This document shows, piece after piece, positions 25,490 through 33,045 of a stretch of DNA of 64,000 nucleotides. The notes under the pieces were generated by a model. That model had not been told where the DNA came from. It did not search any database and saw only the letters and a list, made by a program, of their open reading frames with translations. Location: positions 1 through 64,000 of the forward strand of contig NZ_JAPNLJ010000021.1 of assembly GCF_026627445.1 (NCBI RefSeq). Reading direction: 5' to 3'. The translations under genes were made by a program, and so were the position numbers. Position 1 is the stretch's first letter, and each line of letters opens with the position of its first letter. Origin of the DNA: Streptomyces sp. H27-H1 (GTDB taxonomy: Bacteria; Actinomycetota; Actinomycetes; Streptomycetales; Streptomycetaceae).

Positions 25490-26190
25490 ACCGACCGCTG
25501 CCCGCCTTCGACATCGCGCTACGCCGCTACTGGGAACACCAGCACCCCGGCGAGCCGCTGGAGGAGTACCTGCACCGAGGCGGCCTGGCCTCGGAGTTCG
25601 GGAAGGCACTGCCGCAGCAGATGCAGTCCGCGCTCGGCGATGTCGCCCAGGCCCTGCTCCTGCCCGGCACTGTCGGCTCGGCCGTCGGCCAGCTCACCGG
25701 CCCCTGACCACAGCGCTCCGCGAACGCCGCCAGACCGTTCGGGCCCTGGCCGGCTGCGCCCGCCTTGCCGACCTCCTGGACGTCGAACCCACCCTCGACA
25801 CGCTCTCCTACTACCCGCACCTGCTCGCCTGGGAGATCGACCAGCTCCCCGCCGACAAGAAGGTCCTGCCCGTCATCCTGCTGGACACCTTCGAGGACAC
25901 CGGTACCCGTACCCACCGGACCTCGAACGGCTCCGGCAACGCCTGGTGCGGCTGATGCCGGGGCGCCTTCTTCATCATCACCGGCCGCGCCGCCTACAGT
26001 GGGCCGACCCAGCCCTGGAGGGCCAGCTCGACTGGACCGGGCCCACGGCCTGGCCAGGCCTCGTCGACCAGGACATGCCCGGCCCCCGCACCACCGCCGC
26101 CCCGAGCGGGACCGGCCGCCAGATCCTCATCGGGGACATCTCCCCCGAGGACTGTGTGGGCTACCTCGGCCGGCGCCTGACCCGCGGCGG
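25490..26190 (+). pseudogene. STAND-type NTPase internal fragment, frameshifted
   Basis: Three frames carry parts of one protein: ALRRYWEHQHPGEPLEEYLH, RGGLASEFGKALPQQMQSAL; then LADLLDVEPTLDTLSYYPHL, LAWEIDQLPADKKVLPVILL, DTFEDTGT (Walker B-like strand plus DTFE); then LQWADPALEGQLDWTGPTAW and GRQILIGDISPEDCVGYLGR. The order and wording match Streptomyces P-loop STAND proteins with TPR tails. The Walker A region upstream and all repeats downstream are missing. The right end is joined directly to carboxylesterase sequence at about 26190. It is unrelated to the intact STAND gene at 6 kb beyond fold. Confidence 0.55.
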
Positions 26191-27421
26191 GCGGCCATCT
26201 TCCCGTCCTGGTCTGGATCCACGACGGCGCCTACACCTTCAGGTCCTCAGCACAACCCGACTTCGACGGCACCGCGCTGGCCCGCGCCGGTCTGGTCGTG
26301 GTCACCCTCAACTACCGACTCGGATTCGAAGGCTTCGGCCACGTCCCTGCCGCCGAAGCAACCACCTACCCGGACAACCGCGGTCTGCTCGACCAGGTCG
26401 CGGCCCTGCGCTGGGTACGTGAAAACATCGCTGCCTTCGGTGGCGATCCTGGCAACGTCACGGTCGCCGACCAATCCTCCGAGGCCGCTTCGGTTGCCTG
26501 CCTGATGGCGATGATCGCGCCTGCGGCCTGTTCCACCGTGCCATCGCCCACAGCACCGCTAGCCCCTGCTACACGCTCGAGATCGCTGCCGCCACCACCC
26601 GCGAGATCGCTGCGGCAGCGGGCTTCCCTGCCACAGCCGCGGGCCTGACATCGGCGACTCCACAGGCCCTGGTCGTCACCTCCGACCGGCTTGTCGACGA
26701 CTACCGGCGTGACCCCGTTTCCGGATCCCGACATTACGACCCCTCGCTCTACGCCCCCATCCTTGACGGCGACGTCCTACCCACCGACCCCCTCGCGGGA
26801 ATGGCAGCTGGTGCGACCCGGGAAGTGGACCTGCTGGTCTGCTACAACACAGAGGAGTACTGGCTGCTCGACGCCGTCGGCAGCAGCGCGAACATCACCA
26901 CCGATGAACAGCTGGCTCGCTTCGCCGAAGACTTCCGCCTCCCTGACGGCCTGGTGGCCGGCTATCGCGCGGCGATGCCCCACGCCCCGGTGCTCGACGT
27001 CCATCTCGCCGTTTTCGGGGATCTCCTATTCGGCGAGTACAGCAACCGACTCGTCGAGCTTCACGCCCAGGCCGGCGGCCGGGCGTTCCTATCGCGTTTC
27101 GATCGTCGGCGCACCGGCCCGAACGGGGACGTGCGGGCCTGGCACTGCGCGGACATCCCCTTCGCCTTCGGCAACCTCGACACCGACTGCCTGGCATTCC
27201 TCATTGGCGGAGCACCCACACCCGCAGACCACGGACTGGCACGCCGCATGGTGCGCGCTTGGGCTGATTTCGCTGCCACCGGGAACCCGGGCCGGCCGTC
27301 GGTCAACAACTCCGCCGCCCGGGCCAAGATGTGGAGCACTGAGGACGACGCCGCCGATGACAAGGCCGCCGCTATCCGCGCTCTTCGGGTCAAGGCCGAC
27401 TTTCCAGTCCTGTGTCCGTGA
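26190..27421 (+). pseudogene. Type-B carboxylesterase, truncated and frameshifted
   Basis: First frame: LPVLVWIHDGAYTFRSSAQP, LVVVTLNYRLGFEGFGHVP, LLDQVAALRWVRENIAAFGG, DPGNVTVADQSSEAASVACL, all standard for the alpha/beta-hydrolase core. Near 26520 coding moves frame to CGLFHRAIAHSTASPCYTLE and continues to the natural end at 27421, through a plausible late region DIPFAFGNLDTD. The nucleophile elbow should be GxSxG but reads DQSSE, so both glycines are gone. The N-terminal third is missing at the junction with STAND sequence. Probably a dead hydrolase. Confidence 0.7.
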
Positions 27422-27591
27422 ACTGGGGAACCACCCCGGCATCTCGAAGCCCGAAGTAGTCACTCAGCGCGCATTCGCCTTGTCCCGTCCCATGAGCTGC
27501 TCAACGACCGGCACGTGCCCGGGCGTCGGCCTGACCGCACAGACCCGGCCTCGCCCAGACAGGCCGCGGTCCCGAAGCCCTCGGCGCGCAG

Positions 27592-27723
27592 CTACTGGTC
27601 GCGGAGCTGGGTGAAGTCGACGTCGAGTTTGGGGTCGTACGCCTCGGGCTGGATGCCGAGTTCGTGGGTGGAACATCCGCCAAACCGGTTGATGCGCTCG
27701 GTCAGGGACGCCCGAGCCACCAT
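27592..27723 (-). CDS. Short unidentified coding fragment
   Basis: The minus-strand frame MVARASLTERINRFGGCSTH, ELGIQPEAYDPKLDVDFTQL, RDQ has strong GC3 bias (about 85% G/C at third positions), while the opposite strand does not. It looks like the C-terminal end of some protein whose upstream part has been lost into the neighbouring tpg relic. Family not recognised. Confidence 0.25.
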   Translation of the reverse strand: MVARASLTERINRFGGCSTHELGIQPEAYDPKLDVDFTQLRDQ

Positions 27724-27726
27724 CAC

Positions 27727-27965
27727 GAGCGGAGGATCGCGGAACTCGTGCGGGCCCGCTGGCAGCCGGTGATCCGTGCACGTCAGCGGGCTGCGGCCGA
27801 GGCGGGCGGTGTGGGTCGTCCACACTCGCGCCCGGTTCGGGTTCAAAGCCGGTCTCGGCAGCTCCGACGACCCGCGCCTGCGGCGGATCACGGGACGCCT
27901 GACCGGAACAGTCACACAGCAGGTCTTCGCCGCTCCGCACGCGGGTGCCAGCGAGAAGCAACGAG
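27727..27965 (+). pseudogene. tpg: Second tpg (terminal protein) relic
   Basis: ERRIAELVRARWQPVIRARQ in one frame matches the basic end of the Tpg helix-turn-helix region. After a frameshift near 27810 the next frame gives VVHTRARFGFKAGLGSSDDP, RLRRITGRLTGTVTQQVFAA and PHAGASEK, the same order as the first relic. The N-terminus and the FTDIE-like C-terminus are both absent. Orientation is opposite to the first copy, 2.3 kb away, with different residues, so it is a separate paralogue rather than a local duplication. Confidence 0.6.
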
Positions 27966-28144
27966 TTCGCTCTCCAGTGAACGAACCGCCCAGCCACAGC
28001 AGTGGTCACCTGCGACTGAGCGGCTCAGCCCAGTGAGCGGTTCATTTGGTCATCTGCCTACTCATGGCCGAAGCCCTCGTGACACTCCAAGCTACTCGTC
28101 CGTGGCCGTGTTCCAGGGGGCAGAGGCATGCCGTCCCCAGTCAT

Positions 28145-28329
28145 CGTCTGAAGAACCTGGCAAAGCTCCGCGGGGCACGCTTCGCCGCCCCGCAGACCGC
28201 CCTGCTGAAGGCATCCGCGGAGGACGGCGCACGCTGGTCTTCCACCATGTGGTGAAGGAGGCCGAAGCGTTCGCGGCCGGCCTCGCCGACGTCGCCGTCC
28301 AGTTGCACGCCAGCGACCGCGAGCTGTAA
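28145..28329 (+). pseudogene. Helicase relic (telomeric/plasmid helicase type)
   Basis: Two frames together give LKNLAKLRGARFAAPQTALL, KASAEDGAR, then RTLVFHHVVKEAEAFAAGLA and DVAVQLHASD, ending at TAA 28329. The RTLVFHHxVxEAxxFA phrase is the first strand and helix of the second RecA domain (motif IV region) in large actinobacterial helicases with helicase-associated domains, some of which lie near linear replicon ends (ttrA-like). Only about 60 residues survive. Assignment to the telomeric type is inference from the neighbouring tpg relics. Confidence 0.35.
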
Positions 28330-28519
28330 TACCGAGTCCGCTCCCCCAGCGCCGCGACTCTGGTCTCGTCCTGCTCGGCGGGGAGCTCCGGAACCGGGCC
28401 GGGCCGCCGGCGGCGGAGGTTTCGACTCGGCGTTAGAAGGAGCGGACGGCTCCCCAGGCGGCGCCGCGCGAACTGAGCGCCGCGGCGTAGCCGGTGCGGA
28501 CCTTCCCGCACCGAGCGAC

Positions 28520-28569
28520 CTCTACAGATGTAGAGTAAGGCTCAACCACATCCTCTACATGTGTAGAGG
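28520..28569 (+). promoter_or_regulatory. Double TACAnnTGTA operator (BlaI/CopY type)
   Basis: CTCTACAGATGTAGAG (28520-28535) and CCTCTACATGTGTAGAGG (28552-28569) are perfect or near-perfect palindromes sharing the core CTACAnnTGTAG. Their centres are 33 bp apart, about three helical turns. TACAnnTGTA is the operator core of BlaI/MecI/CopY-family repressors. The pair ends 30 bp before the ATG at 28599, so it should control the following membrane protein gene. No blaI-like gene lies within the window. Confidence 0.75.
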
Positions 28570-28598
28570 ATGATCTGCCCCATCCTCAAGGAGTCACG

Positions 28599-29057
28599 AT
28601 GAGCGCGACCACCCCCTCAGTCCTCAGACAAAAGCCCGAGCCGCTGCGACCCTTCAAGGTGGGGGTCGGCGGCTTCTTGCTCCTGGGTACGGGACACCTC
28701 GCCCTGGCCGCTGCAGCGGCCTGGGGCAAACCGACCCCGCAGCAAGAAGCCTCGTCGGCAGCCATGCGGGCAACGAGCACGACGCTGCTGGGTCTGGAAC
28801 GCACCACCCTCGAAGTCGTCCATGGCATGAGTTCCGTCATGGCCCTGTTCGTCATATCCTGCGCACTCCTCGCCCTGTTCGCCGCCCAGCACTCCCCGGC
28901 CTTGATCGAACGGCGCACCGCCTTCGGGTGGACACTCCTCGCCGCCTCACTCGTCGGCCTGGCGATATCCGTCCTCTTCCTGCCCCCGCCGCCGATCATC
29001 GTCCTCACCGCCACCAGCTGCGCCTTCGCCCTGTCCCTGCGCCGGGCAGCGCCCTGA
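28599..29057 (+). CDS. Four-helix membrane protein under a BlaI/CopY-type operator
   Basis: 152 residues with four hydrophobic segments: GVGGFLLLGTGHLALAAAAA (~23-42), MSSVMALFVISCALLALFAA (~77-96), GWTLLAASLVGLAISVLFL (~109-127) and PPIIVLTATSCAFALSL (~130-147). The loop between helices 1 and 2 is charged and contains ERTTLEVVHGMS. ATG 28599 follows CAAGGAG. It resembles small actinobacterial membrane proteins of unknown function. The double TACAnnTGTA operator upstream predicts derepression by a beta-lactam, metal or envelope signal; the effector is not known. Intact within a decayed island. Confidence 0.8.
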   Translation: MSATTPSVLRQKPEPLRPFKVGVGGFLLLGTGHLALAAAAAWGKPTPQQEASSAAMRATSTTLLGLERTTLEVVHGMSSVMALFVISCALLALFAAQHSPALIERRTAFGWTLLAASLVGLAISVLFLPPPPIIVLTATSCAFALSLRRAAP

Positions 29058-29079
29058 GGGCCTGTAAGGCTCACGAAGG

Positions 29080-29433
29080 AGATTGCAGGGCGTTCGAAGA
29101 ACGGCGAGGGCTTCGGTGAGCTGGAGGGTCATCGACAGGGCGCGGTAGGCGGCGAGCGGTCGTCGCCCTGGTGGCGGGCAGCGGCCTGGGTGGCGTCGGC
29201 GAGCAGGGCGGGCATGCGGCCGCTGAGGCTGGTGAAGGCGGCGCTGGATTGGAAGAGGCGCCAGGCGTGGTGGACGGCGCGGCACAGGGTCTCCACGTGG
29301 AGCGGGATGGCAGCAGCTGGGCCCGGGGTGCCCATGACGATGTCGTGGCGGTGCAGGACCGCCCCCGCATCGCCTCCCTCTCCCCCGCCTCGTCCACGAG
29401 GTCGTCAGGGATGCCGGAGAGAATCATGGCCAA
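29080..29433 (-). pseudogene. XRE-type regulator C-terminal (TPR-like) relic
   Basis: Frames on the minus strand give MILSGIPDDLVDEAGEREAM, then VMGTPGPAAAIPLHVETLCR, AVHHAWRLFQSSAAFTSLSG and MPALLADATQAAARHQGDDR, then AAYRALSMTLQLTEALAVL. The middle and last blocks match the helical repeat region after the DNA-binding domain in Streptomyces XRE regulators (LWxLFQSS..GRLPxLLxDA..AA). Two frameshifts are needed, the helix-turn-helix is largely missing, and it ends against the membrane gene. Relic. Confidence 0.45.
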
Positions 29434-29459
29434 CTCTCCTCATGGCGCCCGGACATAAT

Positions 29460-30030
29460 TGCCCTCCTCGGCCCCGCCCCCGCAGCCCTCGGCGGCCTCC
29501 GCACCGGCACCACCATGTGGGCAGCATGCGGTTGGGCGTGGGACGCCGTCGCGATCGCACCCCTCCGACGGGGCCTCGAAGCCCTCGACACCCTGCCTCT
29601 GGCGCCCGACGGCCGGCATACCGTCATCGCCGACCACGCCCGCCAGGAACTCATCCTCTACATCCCCTGCGGCACCGGCACCGTCCTCGACAGCGTCCAG
29701 GGGTTGCGCGTTCTGGGCTGGGGAACCGACCTACTGGTCACGGCCGGCCCGTATGGGAGCTTCGCCGCGGCCACCCTGCCGAGTGGCTGCCATCGAACGA
29801 CTCCTACCAATCCGTCTATGCCGCGGTCTGGGTCGGAACCAAACTGCGCTGGGACCTGGCCATCGACGAGAACGAGCGCCAGGCCCTTCGGCCTCGTCGA
29901 GGACTGCCCCACCACCACAGTCGTCTACGAGAGCGCCCCGGAGCGGAGGCGAAGCCTACAGAGGATGGGCCCCGACCAGCCTGGGGGGGGAGGCCGATCG
30001 GGGCCGGGTCCTGACCCCCAACCGGGGGGC
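29460..30030 (+). pseudogene. Frameshifted hypothetical protein
   Basis: A frame without a clear start encodes GPAPAALGGLRTGTTMWAAC, GWAWDAVAIAPLRRGLEALD, HARQELILYIPCGTGTVLDS and GLRVLGWGTDLLVTAGPYGS. After a frameshift near 29775 it continues as EWLPSNDSYQSVYAAVWVGT, KLRWDLAIDENERQAL, then a third frame GLVEDCPTTTVVYESAPERR. It resembles Streptomyces proteins of unknown function that lie next to XRE regulators, and lies divergent to the relic at 29.1-29.4 kb. Function unknown; probably broken. The gap that follows (30.03-30.79 kb) holds no clear gene. Confidence 0.4.
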
Positions 30031-30428
30031 TGAATGAGGGCGCATGAGGCGCGGAAGGAGCCCGGCAACAGGGCTCTGGCGTCACGGATCCCGCCGAACC
30101 CTGGCCACGGTACCCCTCGCGAGAGACGCCAAGGTGCCGCCCCGCGCCTGTGGCACGGAAAGGCCAGAACGGGCCGCCGTCGGCTGAATACGCATCTACA
30201 TCGAGAAGATCCGGCCCCAGTACAACGCCGTCCTCGCCGACCTGCGCCCGGCCGACGCCGGACCCATCCATGGTCAACGGCCCCCCGGCATCAGGTACGC
30301 GCGATCAGCCGTGGTGAAGTCTGGACTGACTATTTTCGGTGGCACTCCAGCGACAGAGGCTGGGAGCCATGCTCGCGTTGGAGCGGAGGAAAGAAGATGT
30401 CTTTCTGTGAGCTTCTTCCGGGAGTCGC

Positions 30429-30644
30429 CTACTGGGGGATCTTGTGGGCAGAAACGCGGGATCTTCGACCGCTGTGACCCGGCGCCGGTGACGAAGGCCG
30501 GGGCGCCCCACCCCTGAGCCGCAGCGACCGCCAAAGGGCCTTGGTGTCGGGCGCGTCGGTCAGGAACAGGCAGGACTGGGACGGCACGATGCCCAACTGA
30601 GTGACGACCTGACGAAGTACGTCCCGCAGGGCGGGCCAGTTCAT
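30429..30644 (-). CDS. Possible small hypothetical protein
   Basis: ATG 30644 starts MNWPALRDVLRQVVTQLGIV, then PSQSCLFLTDAPDTKALWRS, with good third-position GC for the first ~45 codons, after which the frame becomes arginine- and proline-rich and looks non-coding. It may be the 5' end of a gene whose end is lost. It lies just downstream of the MFS transporter on the same strand. No family recognised. Confidence 0.25.
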   Translation of the reverse strand: MNWPALRDVLRQVVTQLGIVPSQSCLFLTDAPDTKALWRSLRLRGGAPRPSSPAPGHSGRRSRVSAHKIPQ

Positions 30645-30788
30645 CGGAGCCGCCAGCGTCGCAACCGCCGTCGTCCGCGCCCTCTGGTGACCAGACGCCG
30701 GTCGTACGTGCGGCATCGGGGGAGGGCGGGCGGACCCTCCACCGGCCGGGTGTCGATCGGCGCCGACCCCTTCTGAGCCGCAGGCCGC

Positions 30789-32285
30789 TCAGAACTTCGG
30801 GGCCGGCGACTGGGCTGCGCACAGCTCCGCGGCCTCTTCCTGCGTCTCGACGGAGGGAGGGGAACCGTCGAGCGGTTTGCGCGCGGTCTCCTTCATGCAG
30901 GCCACGGCGATGATGCCGACCAGCGCCGCCCCCATCGAGTAGTAGGCGGGCATCAGGTTCGAGCCGCTCCAGCTGATCAGGGCGGTGACCACCAGCGGGG
31001 TCGTCCCGCCGAAGAGCGAGGTCGACAGGTTGTAGCCGACCGACAGGGAGCCGTACCGGACCTGCGTCGGGAACAGGGCGGGCAGGGCGGCGGACATCGT
31101 CGCGAGCATGCATACGAGCGACAGCCCCAGCGCGAGCATGCCCAGCCCGACCGCGAGGACGCCGCCCTGGCGGATCAGGAGGAACGCGGGCAGGGAGAGC
31201 AGAAAGAACCCCGCCATGCCCGTCATCAGCACCGGCTTGCGGCCGAAGCGGTCGGAGAGCTTGCCGACCCGGCTGATCACCAGCATCAGGAGGACCATCA
31301 CGCCGAGCAGGAGGAGCAGACCGTGCGTCTCGCTGTAGCCCAGCTCGTCCGACAGGTAGGTCGGCAGGTACGACAGCACCAGGTAGTTGTTGATGTTGTA
31401 CGCGCCGACCAGGCAGACGCACAGGACCAGCGTCGGCCAGTAGCCGCGGAAGATCGTCGCGAGGTCGCCCTTGGAGGTGGTCTCCACGGCGTCCGCGGCC
31501 TCCGTGGCGAGCGCCTTGCCGCCCTCCAGCTTCAGGAAGGCAGGGGTCTCGTCCAGGCGCAGCCGCAGGTAGAGGCCGACCAGGCCCAGCGGCCCGGCAA
31601 CGAGGAAGGGGATGCGCCAGCCCCAGGCCTCCATCTGGCCGTCGTCGAGCACGGCGTACAGCGTGGTGACGAGGCCGGCCGCGCCGACGTACCCGGCCAG
31701 GGTGCCGAACTCCAGGAAGCTGCCGAAGAACCCGCGGCGCTTGTCGGGCGCGTACTCGGCGATGAAGGTGGAGGCGCCGCCGTACTCGCCGCCGGTCGAG
31801 AAGCCCTGGATCAGGCGGAAGAGGATCAGCAGGGCGGGGGCCCACAGGCCGATCGTGTCGTGCGAGGGGATGAGCCCGATCGCGAACGTGCCCACAGCCA
31901 TCATGATCATGGTGAGTGCCAGGACCCGCTTGCGGCCGAGGCGGTCGCCCATCGGGCCGAAGAACATCCCGCCCAGCGGCCGTACCAGGAAGGCCACGGC
32001 GAAGGTGGCGAACGAGGACAGCAGCTGGGTGGTGTCGTTCCCGGACGGGAAGAAGACGTGTCCGAGGGTGACGGCCAGGTAGGAGTAGACGCCGAAGTCG
32101 AACCACTCCATGGCGTTGCCGAGCGAGGCCGCCTTGACGGCGCGCATGACCGTCGCCTCGTCCGTGACGGTGATGTCCGTCCTGCGGAGTCTGGGATTCC
32201 TGCGCTGCCTGATGACACGGAAGAGAACGGGATGGCGCTTCACCGCTTCGGGATCGGCCACCTTGGGGGGATTGGGGGTCACCAT
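30789..32285 (-). CDS. MFS transporter, metabolite:H+ symporter (ProP-like) family
   Basis: 498 residues with twelve predicted membrane helices after a 50-residue cytosolic start. Family phrases: ASLGNAMEWFDFGVYSYLA in helix 1, GDRLGRKRVLALTM in loop 2-3 (the MFS motif A), RLIQGFSTGGEYGGASTFIA in helix 4-5, and GKLSDRFGRKPVLMTGM in loop 8-9. The MHS family carries proline, betaine, citrate, alpha-ketoglutarate and similar solutes with protons. ATG 32285 is preceded by GAGGAGAGG. The substrate is not decidable, though the closest pattern is ProP-like. It stands alone; the next gene on the strand is 295 bp upstream. Confidence 0.88.
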   Translation of the reverse strand: MVTPNPPKVADPEAVKRHPVLFRVIRQRRNPRLRRTDITVTDEATVMRAVKAASLGNAMEWFDFGVYSYLAVTLGHVFFPSGNDTTQLLSSFATFAVAFLVRPLGGMFFGPMGDRLGRKRVLALTMIMMAVGTFAIGLIPSHDTIGLWAPALLILFRLIQGFSTGGEYGGASTFIAEYAPDKRRGFFGSFLEFGTLAGYVGAAGLVTTLYAVLDDGQMEAWGWRIPFLVAGPLGLVGLYLRLRLDETPAFLKLEGGKALATEAADAVETTSKGDLATIFRGYWPTLVLCVCLVGAYNINNYLVLSYLPTYLSDELGYSETHGLLLLLGVMVLLMLVISRVGKLSDRFGRKPVLMTGMAGFFLLSLPAFLLIRQGGVLAVGLGMLALGLSLVCMLATMSAALPALFPTQVRYGSLSVGYNLSTSLFGGTTPLVVTALISWSGSNLMPAYYSMGAALVGIIAVACMKETARKPLDGSPPSVETQEEAAELCAAQSPAPKF

Positions 32286-32580
32286 GGGCCGGTCCTCTCC
32301 TCGGTGGGTGCTCCAGCAATCCCGTCTGCGCGATCATCGTGCTCGTAAACGGTCCGGACGGCCGAATGCGATGTGGATCACACCGTTCCGGACCCCGCGG
32401 ACCGGGGACCAGGGACCAGCGGAGCGTCAGACCAGGACGACCGGCAGCCTCGACCCCGTGGCCCCGACGCGGCTCCGGCGCGCCATTGGCATGGCATCAG
32501 CCACCCAGTAGGCGGGGGAAACTCCGGCTCTCGCACCCCAGCCACCACCGCCCCGCGATCACGGACCCCCAGGGCCGGGT

Positions 32581-32916
32581 TCAGCCGCGAAGGCGACTGA
32601 AGACCCTCGCGGCCGCCCACAAGAGCAGGACGTTCACCACCGCGCCGCCCACGAGGTAGACCAGAGGTCCGAAGGGGTTCGCGGTCCCGGTGGTGGCGCT
32701 GCCCAGGAGGGCGTTCAGCGGAAGGATTCCGAACACCGTGACCAGCAGGGAGCCCGGGAAGGTCAAGAAGTAGAGCACAGCAAGGTAGCCGTCGCCGGTG
32801 GCCCCGGCGAAGCCGCGGACCAGGCCGGCGGCGGCCATGAGGCCGATATAACAGAGGGCCAGGGACCGCACGCTGCGCCCGGGGTGGGCCAGGTGGGCGG
32901 GGCGCTTCGGGCTCAT
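32581..32916 (-). CDS. Three-helix small membrane protein downstream of the RHS gene
   Basis: 111 residues from ATG 32916 (MSPKRPAHLAH...). Three hydrophobic stretches: SLALCYIGLMAAAGLV, LAVLYFLTFPGSLLVTVFGI and LVYLVGGAVVNVLLLWAAA. It resembles the Streptomyces small membrane proteins annotated as the SCO4225 family; I am only moderately sure. It is the first gene downstream of the RHS gene on the same strand, 130 bp away, where an immunity gene would be expected. A hairpin (33015-33031) and a GAACATGTTC palindrome (33001-33010) lie between, so it probably has its own promoter. Confidence 0.7.
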   Translation of the reverse strand: MSPKRPAHLAHPGRSVRSLALCYIGLMAAAGLVRGFAGATGDGYLAVLYFLTFPGSLLVTVFGILPLNALLGSATTGTANPFGPLVYLVGGAVVNVLLLWAAARVFSRLRG

Positions 32917-33000
32917 CTGCTGGGCCCGCCTTTCGGTATGTCGGATACTGACGGGCCCGCGGCCCCTTGAAGGGGTCGCGGGCCGCCCCAGCTGACTATT

Positions 33001-33010
33001 GAACATGTTC
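33001..33010. promoter_or_regulatory. GAACATGTTC palindrome upstream of the small membrane gene
   Basis: A perfect 10-bp palindrome lies 85 bp upstream of the start of the small membrane gene and just past the RHS terminator. Placement fits an operator. The regulator is unknown. Confidence 0.35.
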
Positions 33011-33014
33011 AGCG

Positions 33015-33031
33015 CTGGAGCCAGGCTCCAG
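33015..33031 (-). terminator. Hairpin after the RHS gene
   Basis: CTGGAGCC and GGCTCCAG form a perfect 8-bp stem with a 1-nt centre (probably a 3-nt loop in RNA), 15 bp beyond the RHS stop codon. No T-run. Confidence 0.5.
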
Positions 33032-33045
33032 GGCTCGAAACCGGT

